Assembly (NCBI GenBank): GCA_002914845.1 | Contig: JXTC01000230.1 | Location: 233,023-297,022, forward strand | Direction of reading: 5' to 3' | From: Trema orientale | Lineage: Eukaryota; Streptophyta; Magnoliopsida; Rosales; Cannabaceae | DNA length: 64,000 nucleotides | Translations under genes and position numbers: made by a program | Shown: in pieces, positions 45,925 through 57,700 of the stretch | Layout: each line of letters begins with the position of its first letter | Numbering within the stretch: position 1 is the stretch's first letter | Notes under the pieces: model-generated | Seen by the model: only the letters and a program-made list of their open reading frames with translations | Database searches by the model: none | What the model was told of the DNA's origin: nothing

Positions 45925-46699
45925 TTGGTATATAGATATCACACGTGCCCAACTTGCCTAAAACATTTAAGAACATTTTTCTAGAGACTACTTTGTTGAG
46001 GATATTGGCCAACTATTCCTCTGATCGAATTTTAGGTAATTCCACAATTTGTCTATCTAATTTTTCCTTTATGAAAAATCCGTCAACCTCGATGTGTTTG
46101 GTATGATCATGTTGTACTGGATTATGAGCAATATCACATGCTGCTTTATTATCACAAAATAGTTGGATCAGTTGCTCAGATAGATAACCAAATTAACGCC
46201 TCGCAAAGTCCAAGTGTCATCCCTTTGAATTCTGCTTCTGCACTTGATCGAGCTATAACATTTTGTTTCTTGCTCCTCTATATTAGAAGATTACATCTTA
46301 CAAATGTAAAGTAACTAGACGTAGATCGTCTATCATCTTTTGCACTAGACCAGTCAATATCTGTATATACTTCTATACTTTGTTCTCTTGTCCTTTTAGA
46401 AAACAAAATTCTATTTCCAGGAGCAGATTTCAGATATCTCAAAATGCGTATGACTGCATTAATATGTTTCTCACTTAGATTATGTATAAACTGACTGACA
46501 ATACTCAGTGCATAGGCAAGATATGGTCTTGTATGTGCCAGGTACATTAACCTCCTAACCAGTCTCTGATATCTCCCCCTATCAACAAGCACCTGATGTC
46601 TCAACGCACAGTTTCAAGCCTTCTTCTATGGGTATGTCTGATGGTTGACATGTTGACATACTAGTCTCTTTCAATAAGTCTAATGCATACTTTCTTTGA
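45925..46699 (-). pseudogene. copia RNase H and part of reverse transcriptase (copy 1)
   Basis: Minus strand reads the YQRLVRRLMYLAHTRP block, then SIEVYTDIDWSSAKDDRRST (RNase H start) and the [19 protein letters not shown] block, as in copy 2 but with extra changes, including loss of a few bases at about 46595 that shifts the frame. It is cut off at 46699. Confidence 0.75.
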
Positions 46700-47425
46700 G
46701 ACCAAGAGGATAGCTTAACCTTGAGACCAAAACGTCTAAATCCCGGGATATGCCTCGAGATTTGCAGATTCCTTAACAACTGATCCAGGACATCAGTGGC
46801 CCATAACCACTCTGAACTCCATAAAGTATGGGCTGTACTTACACCTACTATACTAACAAACCATTAGTGGCCCTCAACCTAGGGTGTTGGAATATGGGAA
46901 TATGTTAGTGGCTAAAGCACTGCGGCTGTATGGGTCGTTATATTAAATGCACTAGGATCAAATACTAGGGGGACCACATTCCCTTATTGGGACGATCCAA
47001 CAACTCTAATGCGCTCCAAAAGTTGCCTATATAAAGTTCATCAATCACCATATGAGAGGGGACTAAAAATGAAGGTCGAAACTCTGCCCTACTCTCTCAT
47101 CATTTATATTTCTCTCATTGATAGCTCTCCACTAGAAACTATCTTTCTCTAAAACTCCAATTGCTAACTTAAGTTTCGGAGACTATTTGGTAGATACCAC
47201 GCTGGTACCTAGCACCCCCTCCCCCCAATTACGATCTCGAGACCTAAAGGTCAGGAGAGAAGATAACTCCACGCTCTTAGGTTCGAACCAAGCCTGCAGA
47301 GAGAGAATTTTGATCTAGTTTTCAGTAACAACTAGTAATAAATTTTACTCTCATACTCCTCTATAGTTTCGGGACGAAATTTTGTGCCAACATTTCCAAT
47401 ATTATTCATGCACAATAATAATATT
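46700..47425. repeat. 726 bp copy of 32368-33093
   Basis: Collinear with the right part of the LTR-like element at 32058-33059 and with 34 bases of the DNA beyond its end. Both segments are exactly 726 bases and differ by a few percent. Because flanking DNA is included, it is not an independent LTR insertion. It ends at a single N (47426). It carries the same TATA box, at about 47026-47034. Confidence 0.85.
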
Positions 47426-47426
47426 N
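47426..47426. other. single unresolved base (N) at a sequence junction
   Basis: One N separates the 726 bp segment from the second copy of the 1.14 kb duplicate. A lone N exactly at such a junction suggests that two contigs were joined here. Confidence 0.9.
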
Positions 47427-48567
47427 ACTTCCAAATAACTCTTGCAGAGAATACATTATGTTCTAAGCATGGTTCATCCCTTCGTGTTGCTATTGCAATA
47501 CTTCTGTCATGGATGCTATAATACAACATATAGCCATTATAACAAAATTTTCCCGTATTATGAACGCATTTATCTCTGCTTGACTAGAAAGAGGTATCAG
47601 ATTTTGATGAATGCTTATTTCATCTTTTCATTCATAATTGTATTGAATAATTACAATGAATATATACATGAAAGTTTAGACAAATAGCCTACAAACAAAT
47701 TCCTCAAAATAGGAAGGAACAAACTCCCCAAAAACAAGGAAGAAAACATGGACCGAATTCTTGTATATTTCAACACTATCCCTCAAGTTGGTATGTAGAT
47801 ATCACACATGCCCAACTTGCCTAAAACATTTAAGAACATTTTTCTGGAGACTACTTTGGTGAGGATATCGGCCAACTATTCCTCTGATCGAATTTTAGGT
47901 AATTCCACAATTTGTCTATCTAACTTTGACTTTATGAAAAATCTGTCAACCTCGATGTGTTTGGTATGATCATGTTGTACTGGATTATGAGCAATATCAC
48001 ATGCTGTTTTATTATCACAAAATATTTGGATCAGTTGCTCAGATAGATAACCCAAATTAACGCCTCGCAAAGTCCAAGTGTCATCCCTTTGAATTCTGCT
48101 TTTACACTTGATCGAGCTATAACATTTTGTTTCTTGCTCCTCTATGTTACAAGATTACCTCTTACAAATGTAAAGTAACTAGACGTAGATCGTCTGTCAT
48201 CTTTAGCACTAGACCAGTCAACATCTGTATATACTTCTATACTTTGTTCTCTTGTCCTTTTAGAAAACAAAATTCTATTTCCAGGAGCAGATTTCAGATA
48301 TCTCAAAATGTGTATGACTGCATTGATATGTTGCTCACTTGGATTATGCATAAACTGACTGACAATACTCAGTGCATAGGCAAGATCTGGTCTTGTATGT
48401 GCTAGGTACATCAACCTCCTAACCAGTCTCTGATATCTCTCCCTATCAACAGGCACCTGATCAGTCTCAATGCACAGTTTCAAGCCTTCTTCTATGGGTA
48501 TGTCTGATGGTTGACATGTTGACATACCAGTCTCTTTCAATAAGTCTAATGCATACTTTCTTTGAGA
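47427..48567. repeat. 1.14 kb near-duplicate, copy 2
   Basis: Matches 45564-46699. It starts directly after the N and runs on without a break into the rest of the copia pol, so it is the copy that reads naturally into the region to its right. Confidence 0.9.
47485..47775 (-). mobile_element. 3' LTR of the copia element, 291 bp (copy 2)
   Basis: Same length and termini as 45622-45912 (TGTTG...CAACA on the minus strand). Its PPT reads CTTGAGGGATAG (47787-47776). It is followed on the minus strand by the CTTCG-type flank seen in copy 1. Confidence 0.8.
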
Positions 48568-49294
48568 TAAGAAGATTTCATTACTTGATCGAGACACTTC
48601 TATCCCAAAGAAATATGTCAATGGACCTAGGTATTCCGTTTCGAATTCTTTTGATAAGTACTCTTGTAGAACATTCTTTTCTTCAAAATCATTCCATGTA
48701 ACCACTATATCATCCACATATATGATGAGTGCAGTGGTCTTATCCTGTTGTTTTTCGAGAAAGAGGGTATGATCAGAATTGCTCTAATGATAACCAAAGG
48801 CTATCATAGACTTCGTAAATCTTCCTAACCATACTTTTGGAGATTGCTTCAAACCATACAATGATTTCTTTAACCTGCAAACTTTTTGGCTATGTCTATC
48901 GGGTATCATGCATCCTGGTGGGAGATCCATGTAGATTTCTTCAGATAACTCACTATGTAGAAAGGCGTTCTTTATATCGAATTGTTGTAACGGATAATCC
49001 AAGTTTGCAGCTAAAGATAGCAAGACGCGAACTGTGTTGATTTTGGCTACATATGCAAATGTTTCTGTGTAACCAATCCCATAGGTTTGAGAATATCCCT
49101 TTGCCACTAGTCTTGCTTTAAAGCGTTCGATTGTGCCGTCAGCCCTGTACTTCACAGTGTAAATCCATTGACATCCAACTAGTTTCTTTCCTGGTTGAAG
49201 ATCAACAAGCTCCCACGTTTCATTTTGTTAGAGAGATTTCATTTCCTCATTCATGGCTGTTTTCACATATGGTCAGTTAAAGCTTCCTGCACAC
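47788..49294 (-). pseudogene. Ty1/copia (Ale-like) pol: reverse transcriptase and RNase H, broken
   Basis: Minus strand, reading from 49294 down: WELVDLQPGKKLVGCQWIYT, RFKARLVAKGYSQ, QQFDIKNAFLHSELSEEIYM, SLYGLKQSP, the catalytic YVDDIV (about 48725), YFFGIEVSRS, SQRKYALDLLKETGM, LAHTRPDLAYA, TDVDWSSAKDDRRSTS (RNase H) and [15 protein letters not shown]. The order and the LLKET phrase fit the Ale/Retrofit lineage. Stops occur near 49230, 48784, 48142 and 47876, so no polyprotein can be made. The N-terminal half (gag, protease, integrase) is absent here because the SIRE-like element at 49295 was inserted; it should lie beyond the right edge of the window. Confidence 0.85.
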
Positions 49295-50333
49295 TGTTAG
49301 GGATAGATACACTTGAGAATTGATTCACAAATGACCAGAAGATGAAGCGTTCGTAATTCCGATGAATATATGCACTCAAAAAAATGCTTAGAAAACTCTC
49401 ACGCTCTCTAAGACACAAAATGGCTTTAAAACACACTTTAAGCATTATAATAAAAAGCTCTCATGTAGTAGATTTTTCTCTTTTAAGTGCATATTACTTT
49501 CTAGGAATGGCTGAGCTTTTATAGACGACATTTCAGTTCCTAGGTCGTCCTCCCTAAGTGTGAAATGGTTGAAAATAAGAAAGGAATGATTTAGCACAAA
49601 ATCAATTGGCATTCCTTATTTGGACCTTCAGAAATTTGTTAACTTGCATAAATAGACCTTAAAAAATGTCCAGGTGTATTAAGGATTGATCTCCATGGAA
49701 TTTGCTCTCCTTGATCAGCTAGCAATTAAATCCAAACATTGATTTAATAATCAATTAGAATCAATCAATTCAATCAAGAGTACTTTCCTTAAAAGACGAA
49801 TCTGTTGCAACATAAAGTTTCACCAGATCGCAATAGATCACAACAACTCATTGCATTATTAAAAATATACCAATTAATTCAATGAAATAACCTGACACCA
49901 TTAAGGATGAAAATCATCCTTTTTTTTTTACTCAAACACCTATCCAAAATCAATAATCAAGGATTAAAATTATATCAGGCAAGAATCAATCAATTAAAAG
50001 AAGAATCAATCAAGCTTTAAAAGGAAACTACTCAAAAGAATAATGACATAGAATATCTCAATCTCTCTGGTCCGGCTGGTCACGAAATTCCATTAATAAT
50101 TTGTCCATCAATCTTCCAGAAGCAATAAATATGGAAATTAAACTCGATGAAGAAAACTCAAAAAGTTTCCATTCATAGATTCTCGCCTGCTGCAGAATTT
50201 GTTGTGAGAGAAATTAAACTGTTGCAATAAATATTTTACAACAATAACAGACTTGTTGCAAACTTGTCAGAATGTTTACAACAACTTGAATTTAGAGTTT
50301 CTGCTATTGAATATCAAAATCTTGGACCTAATA
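49295..50333 (-). mobile_element. 3' LTR of a SIRE/Maximus-like copia element, about 1.04 kb
   Basis: On the minus strand it begins TATTAGGTCCAAG (TG changed to TA) after a GATGTCAAAGATGGAGAT purine tract and ends CTATCCCTAACA at 49295. A minus-strand TATA box, CTATAAAAGC (about 49514-49523), fits the U3 position. The lower flank is copia pol coding sequence, which shows that the SIRE-like element was inserted into it; CACAC (49290-49294) is the candidate target duplication. Confidence 0.65.
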
Positions 50334-51899
50334 ATCTCCATCTTTGACATCTTTTTGGCAAAATGAACTATAAAACTTGAAACAAAAACTCAAGTTCAAA
50401 ACCTGCAAAATCACATGATTAATTTCCATATGCACAACGCTCCCCCTATCAAACGTAATCAAATATCAAGATATGAGATAAAGCATAAAAGTATGAAAAC
50501 TCCTCCTGAAAAAGAACAACCAATTATTCAAAATAAATTACGCGGTTTTTCATCTCCCCTTTTTTCGTCTAAAAAGGCCAAAACAATCCAAAAAATCACA
50601 AACAAACTACTTCATTGGTGCAGTTGTTGTTACAGTAGTTGTTGATGCTGATACTGTTGTTGCAACTGTTGAGACTTACATATCAAGAGCAAATTTCTCC
50701 TCCTTAACCTTGCCATCGTCGCTTTCAATAGGCTTTCTCCCTGTGTTTTCACCATTGTGAAAGGTGAAGTCATGAAGCAGCAAAAAATGAACAAAAAAGA
50801 GAGAATGAGAGAAAGAGTTGCAGAGGGAGAGAGAGAGAGAAAGTGAGGAGTAGTTAGCAGGAAACAATTATGGTTGTGTTTTTGGAGAAAAATGCAACAA
50901 TATTTGCATGAAACCCCAATTAAAAAAATGATTTCAAGAAACTAAGAAACTCAAAAGATTCTTGCTAAAATCAAAACGGAAATCTATGGATATTATTAAA
51001 ACACTGTGATCATCTTGCCAAACTTTCCCTTTTTTTATTTTTAATTATTAAATAAATATGAAATTAAATATCTGCCCATAATACGATAAAAATCCCGAAT
51101 ATTTTTAAATGAAATATTCTTTAAATCAAAGAATTAGAACATTTATCAGGTAAATTCCTGAATTATAGGAATCACTGAATAGATTGGATTAAGTAATGAC
51201 TAACATACCTTATCTCGATCTCATGAATTCTTTTCCACTTTTCAGGCTGTAAAATGTGTTGTTTATTTTTCGCAGTTTGATAAATTTCATTAATTGCTAT
51301 TGTCATCATTTTTTTAGCACTTTAAACGAGACTTACTCATAAATAGTAGCTTTTACTCTAGTCACTGAGGTAGCCCTTTCTAATGGTAGATTATCCTCTA
51401 CGTATTTTGTGATATATATGCCTAAATTACTCATGGATGGCTTTCACACTTGAGTGTAGGTAGCTTTTTCTATTTATGATGCGTGTACACTCATTATGAA
51501 CAACACAAGAGATCATTATTTAGTTTGAAAGTTAGAATCCAATCCAAAACATTAAGTTCATCCTAATAATCTAGAAATTCAAATAATAGAAATCTCAAAA
51601 TCAATTTAATTAGACAATCGAATTTATAGAAAAAATAAATCAACTACCTCTAATATTTTAAGAATGTTCAAAATAAAAATATTATGATAATTCATGCAAT
51701 GCTTTGGCCAAAAAAAAAAACTAAAATGTACAAATTCTCAATGCCTTCCTTAGGGAATCAAATCTAATAAAATCAAGTTGTGTACTCCCCCTCTCACGTA
51801 GCCTTTCTCAATTAAGAAATTGGTCAATCTTTCGCTATTCATCATTATACAAGCCTTATCCTAAGATAAAGAATAATAATTATCCAAATATCTAAAATT
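50334..51899 (-). mobile_element. 3' non-coding remnant of the SIRE-like element
   Basis: Between the 3' LTR and the protease remnant. It contains minus-strand purine tracts such as GATAGGGGGAGCG (about 50443), typical of SIRE-type 3' regions, a Thr/Val-rich minus-strand stretch near 50625-50675, and AT-rich sequence. Integrase and reverse transcriptase, about 3 kb, are missing, so a large internal deletion has occurred. Confidence 0.45.
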
Positions 51900-52914
51900 T
51901 TCCAACACACACTAACCTGAAATATCCAGAACTTGACATTTTTCGTTATTACATTGAACATTTAAGTTCAAGTCACACAATTGACTTATGCTAATTAAAT
52001 TAGCCTTAAGTCCTTTCATGTGCATCATTTTCTTCAGCTTGGAAAATCCATCAATGTCAAGAGTTCCTATACCAAAAATTCTTCCTTTTGCCTCCATCGC
52101 CAGAGGTCACCGTATCCTCACAGACAGGTTTATAATTCGTCAGAATGCTCTTGTCACATGTCATCTGTCTAGAACATCCACCATCAAAATAGCATGAGTT
52201 AGTAGCACCAGTTCCGAGAGAAATAAAAGAAGCAAAGCAACTAAGATCATACTTCCTTACCAACATTTTTCTGGTCTTGGAGAACTTCTTAGAGGAGAAT
52301 CAAAAAATGATTTCTTTTGAAGTAATTATTTTCCAGAAAACTTATCATTCTAAAGTACCTAGGTCGAATATGATCTTTAACGCCACAAAAATGATAAGTG
52401 GGTCTAAATTTCTTACCTTTGTTTGTTGTGGACAATTTTGTTGTTATAATAGTAGAGATAGGAATTCTGTTTCCAGCAAATTTACCTACTATTACAACAT
52501 GTGCCCTGACAGGTGTGCAAACATTTTTTGTACCAGATGTTGCTGCAACATCTATGTTGATAGGACAAGAAACTAATTTTGCTTTAACAAAAAATAGTTT
52601 TTGGTCCTAAGCACTCACCTTTAAATCCAAGTCTAGTAAGATCACCAGAAGATTTACTAAATGATAAATAAGATCCAATTGAGAAGAGCCAGAATTGAGC
52701 ATCTTAAGAGATTTCAGAATTCCATCAAGCACAAAAGAAACTTCTTTTATTTTCTTATCTTTTTCATCAGCAAGTAATTCCTATTCATGCAATCTTTTCA
52801 CATAATTTTTTTTAACTCAAAAAGTTCAGAACTAGAACTTACCAAGGCCCAGTTTTCCGCACAAACTCTTATCCATTATGCATACAGTTTCTTGTACGCC
52901 ACCCCAAGAGATTC
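51900..52914 (-). pseudogene. SIRE/Maximus-like copia pol fragment (end of gag, protease)
   Basis: Minus strand reads a degenerate gag end (52914 downwards), then CYFDGGCSRQMTCDKSILTN (protease, normally WYLDSGCSRHMTGDxSxLTN; the catalytic DSG has become DGG), and GTLDIDGFSKLKKMMHMKGL, LKANLISISQLCDLNLNVQC and KCQVLDISG (51912). The phrase order is that of SIRE elements. It resumes a gag reading that stops at 63239 on the other side of the Athila element. Stops and frameshifts are present. Confidence 0.8.
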
Positions 52915-52919
52915 CTCAT

Positions 52920-54591
52920 TGATAACTCTATTTTTATAGAGTTATTTATGATTTTTACTCATTAAAAATATGTGTCCTAGAGTAATTTAAATTTATATTT
53001 TAGGTAATTTTAAGTTGTTTTATTTTATTTTTACTTTAGATTTAGCTTTATTTAATTTTATGTTATTATTTTAAAGTTTAGGTATTTTAATTGAATTTGA
53101 TTAGTTTAAGTTTATTTAATTTGAATTAGGTCTTAATTAGATTTAGATTTTTATTTAAAGTTAGTTTTATTTGAATCAGGTTAAAAAGAAGAAAAAAAAA
53201 AAGAGAAATCCGGATGATTTCAGGCCGTCGGATCAAGCAGACAAATGGCCATGATTGGCGCGTGTCTTTCACTCGCGGTAAAGAGAGTGGTCGGCTGCAG
53301 CAGCCGACATGTGGACCCCACACAGAAAAGCTGGCGCAGACTTTGCCTAGGTCGGTCGGATCCTGTGTGCTCCTTATTCAGTGCATCTGGTTTTGTTACT
53401 AATAAAAATACGCCACATCACCTAGTCAAAGTCAAGTCCTGGTTCAGCCAATGAAAGGCGAGTTACATGCCGAGCTCATTGCTCTTTTTCGCATGGGATA
53501 ATTGCCAATAGATCAGAAACTGAATAGGAACGTGGGATAACGGGAAAGAGAGGAAGAGAGCAAAAAAAGGAAATGGCCACATACTTTCCACCAATCAAAG
53601 AGGAGTTTTGGGGAACGAGAATTCACTCCTATCAGCTATAAAAGGGCTACGAGACCAGAGAGAAAAATACACCATCCTAGAGAGAGAAACACAATAGTCC
53701 AGAGAGAGAGAGAGATTAATAGAGAGAGCAATTGGAGGCCAAATTGAAAGAGGAGGCTTGCGATTATTCTCAATCATTCTGCACTCTGTGAAACTCTTGT
53801 TTGTTTATTTTTATTTTCAGTTTTAATTATGTTGCAAATGTTTATTTTTAGTTTTGTTATTTTGGTTATGAGCTAAATTTATTTTCTAGGATTACAATGG
53901 GATTTCTATATGTAGTTTGAATTATGATGTTACCTCTTTGATTTTGCTATTTAATATACGAATTGTTTATTCTATCTTATTCTTAATGCTTTTGAGTGCT
54001 TGATCACCACTTAAATTGATATTAGTAATCTGTATGAACTTGGAAGAGGAATTTTAGATTTAGACCTAGATAGAATAACACATAATCATACTTATATGAG
54101 TTTGTCTAGGATAGGAATATACCTATATAATATGTGCAATTACTGAAAGACCTTAATCTTAATGAATCTTTTCTCAATCTAATTCACATAGGAATATAGT
54201 GAGTTAATTAGAGGAGATATTTCTACATGACTATCGGAAGAGGCTTGTAGATACATTAGGGTTCTTGATTGACAATTCGTGTTGAATAGTAATTCAAAGA
54301 GGGTAACTAGTGATTCAGGCATATGTAGAGTGAAAATTGTAATCCTAAGTTTATTTTTATTGGTGATTTGATAAATTACTTGTGCTCTTTAATTTAATTT
54401 TATTTATTTTCTTATTTTCTTTTAGTTTAAATTTTAATTTTAGAATTCTCAAATTGATTGTTTGGATTTATTGATAACTAGTGTAGGTTAGTACTTAACG
54501 GATTATAGCAATTTCTCTGTGGGAACGATATCTTTATTCATCATTTTATTACTTGTTCGATACGTGCACTTGCGTATAAAATTTCACAACA
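52920..54591 (+). mobile_element. 5' LTR of Athila-type Ty3/gypsy element, 1,672 bp
   Basis: Starts TGATAACTC and ends TTTCACAACA. CTCAT precedes it (52915-52919) and also follows the 3' LTR (63239-63243), a perfect 5 bp target duplication. TATA box TATAAAAG at 53637-53644. About 50 mismatches with the 3' LTR were counted by eye, roughly 3%, mostly transitions, so the insertion is recent in evolutionary terms. Confidence 0.95.
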
Positions 54592-54597
54592 AGTTTT

Positions 54598-54615
54598 TGG
54601 CGCCGTTGCCAGGGA
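54598..54615 (+). promoter_or_regulatory. primer binding site (tRNA-Asp type)
   Basis: TGGCGCCGTTGCCAGGGA lies six bases after the 5' LTR. It is the tRNA-Asp-complementary PBS used by Athila and Tat elements, with one likely change (CAGGGA for CGGGGA). Confidence 0.85.
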
Positions 54616-54743
54616 AATTGTTTTATAATTTTTTGTTAATACTAATATCGATTAGTTGAGATTTAATTCAAACTTTGTTTTATTTTATTTTATTTTTTTT
54701 AATTTTATTTAATTTTTTTTTCTCAAGTACTCTTTAGCAGTAT

Positions 54744-57700
54744 ATGAGACGTACGAGAAGTTGGGAGCTTTTGCCGTTGGATCCTGAGATTGAAAGAACG
54801 CTAAGAGAAATTCGAAGAGCGAAAAATCGACAAGCAAATCCTCCAGCACTAATGGGTGACCAAGACGAGACGAAGCCTCTGCGTGATTATGCGGTCCCAT
54901 TGATTGATAGCCTCAGTTCAAGCATTCAAAGACCTACCATTAATGCTAATAACTTCGAACTGAAGCCCGCTATTATTCAAATGATCCAGAACTCAGTCCA
55001 ATTTGGAGGATTACCTAATGATGATCCGAACCAGCACATTGAGAATTTTCTAGAAATCTGCGATACTTTCAAGCATAATGGAGCTTATGATGATGCAATC
55101 AGGTTGCAACTTTTCCCTTTCTCTCTACGGGATAAAGCTAAGAGCTGGTTGAACTCCTTACGAGCCGGGTCAATCACTACATGGGATGATTTGGCACAGA
55201 AGTTTCTGGCAAAAATCTTTCCACCAACAAAGACAACCAAGCTGCGAAATGATATCACCTCCTTCATCCAATTCGACAATGAATCACTATATGAGGCTTG
55301 GGAGCGGTATAAAGATATGATGAGAAGATGCCCACATCATGGGATCCCGAAGTGGTTATTAGTTCAAACATTCTATAATGGCCTAATGGGACACTTAAGA
55401 ACAATAGTTGATGCAGCAGCTAGAGGTGCCTTGATAAGAAAATCAACTGAAGAAGCATATGACCTATTGGAGGAGATGGCAGCCAATAACTACCAGTGGC
55501 CGTCAGAAAGAATGAATCCAAAGAGAGCAGCCAGCATAAATGAATTAGAGACCATGGCATCCTTAGCCATGCAAGTTAATGCTCTATCCAAGAAGATTGA
55601 CTCGATGGGAATTCAGGCGATGCATAGGCCATATACAGTTTGTGAAAGTTGCGGTAACAATCATGTGATTGGCCAATGTCTCATTACAATAGAATCAGCA
55701 TAATATGTCAACAACTTCAACCGACAAGAGAATAATCCCTACTCTAACTTCTACAACCCAGGATGGAAAAATCACCCTAATTTTTCCTGGAATAACACCA
55801 ACAACCAAGGGTCCACTTCAGCTGGACGTTCTATGCCTCCACCTGGATTTGCATAGCAAGCCCTGCCACCACAGCAAGAGAAAAAGCCATCACTTGAGGA
55901 GATATTTATGTAGTACATAGCCAAGAACGATGCAATTCTTCAAAACCAAGCTGCCACATTGAGATCCTTTGAGACGCAGTTGGGTCAATTAGCCAATGCT
56001 GTTAATAACCGTCCTCAAGGAACACTACCAGGAAATACTGAGGTGAATCCAAAGAGAGAAAACAAGGAGCAATGCAAAGCGATCACCTTGAGAAGTGGTA
56101 AAAAAATGCAGAGAGAAGTTGAGAAACCTGTTGCGACTGAGGGTGAGAACATTGATGAAAAGCCACATGAGGAGGGCCTACCAGAAGCAACATCTAAGTC
56201 TGAGACGACTCCCTATAACCCACCACCACCATTCCCACAGAGATTGCAAAAGAAGAAGCTTGACCAACAGTTCTCAAGGTTTTTGGAGATATTTAAAAAG
56301 TTGCACATTAATATTCCGTTCGCAGAAGCTCTGGAGCAAATGCCCAGCTATGTTAAATTCACGAAGGATATTCTATCTAAAAAGAGAAGGTTGGGAGAGT
56401 TTGAGACAGTAGCTCTTACAGAGGAATGCAGTGCTATCCTTCTCAAGAAATTACCTCCAAAACTGAAAGATCCAAGGAGTTTTACAATTCCGTGCAGAAT
56501 CGGTGAGCAATTTTCTGGACGAGCATTGTGTGATTTGGGAGCCAGTATAAACTTGATGCCATTGACCATATTTAAAAGATTGGATTCGGGGGAGGCAAGA
56601 CCAACCACTGTCACTCTGAAACTAGCCGATAGATCTCTTACATACCCAAAGGGGATAGTCGAGGATGTTTTGGTGAAGGTTGATAAGTTTATTTTTCCCG
56701 CATACTTTATTGTGCTGGACATGGAGGAGGTTCGAGACATTCCTTTGATATTGGGAAGGCCATTCCTAGCCACTGGAAGAACACTCATTGACGTTCAAAA
56801 AGGAGAGCTGACAATGAGAGTACAGAATGAGGAAGTAACGTTCAACGTGTTCAAGGCAATGAAGTTTCCAAGTGACTTTGAAGACTGTTTTCGCATTGAC
56901 CTGATTGATAAAGTGGTTGATGAAGCTTATGGGAATACCACTGATGGAGACCCGCTTGAAGATTCATTAATTAATTCATCTAATGTGGAGACACTAGAAG
57001 CCAAGGAGCATTTGAACTTGCTGAATGCTGTGCCCCGATTTGATAGGACTAAGCAAAAGTTTGAAGTTTTAGAGCGACCAACGGGCAGTGAGCCCCACAC
57101 TAAGCCATCTATTGAAGAACCGCCGTCTTTAGAACTAAAGCCATTGCCGAGTCATTTGCACTATGCTTTCTTAGGCAAGTCCTCTACTCTTCCTGTTATA
57201 ATTTCAGCCGATCTTGATGATACACAAGAGGAGAAATTGTTGAGAGTGTTGAAAGAATACAAGAGAGCTTTGGGGTGGTCAATAGCAGACATTCGAGGCA
57301 TCAGTCCATCCTTTTAAATGCATAAAATTCTGCTAGAAGATAATCACAAGGCAATAGTGGAGCACCAACGGTGTTTAAATCCAATTATGAAAGAAGTAGT
57401 CAAAAAGGAAATAATAAAGTGGTTAGATGCCGGGATTATATACCCAATTTCTGATAGCTCATGGGTAAGCCCAGTACAATGTGTTCCGAAAAAAGGTGGT
57501 ATGACAGTGGTAGCTAACGAGAACAACGAGCTTATTCCAACAAGAACAGTAACAGGGTGGAGAGTTTGTATGGACTACCGAAAATTAAATAAAGCAACTC
57601 GGAAGGATCATTTTCCACTGCCTTTTATTGACCAGATGCTCGACAGATTAGCGGGACATGATTACTATTGTTTCTTGGATGGATACTCGGGGTATAATCA

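Larger units (their letters stand above)
45564..46699. repeat. 1.14 kb near-duplicate, copy 1
   Basis: Repeated at 47427-48567 with an offset of 1,863 bases and only a few percent differences. It contains the end of a gag fragment, a complete 291 bp LTR and the 3' third of a copia pol, all in minus orientation. Copy 1 ends abruptly inside the pol reading at TTTCTTTGAGA, where sequence matching 32368-33093 begins; copy 2 continues through that point. See findings for the assembly question. Confidence 0.9.

Noticed and set aside
50640-50870. Minus-strand open frame with a Ser-rich start and Thr/Val-rich continuation
   Set aside because: A stop separates the halves and the position is the 3' non-coding part of a SIRE-like element; a real gene cannot be supported.
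53245-53454. Small open frames repeated in both Athila LTRs (53245-53454 and 61891-62100)
   Set aside because: They occur in both LTRs because the LTRs are duplicates; the stretch is U3 regulatory sequence with no protein motif.
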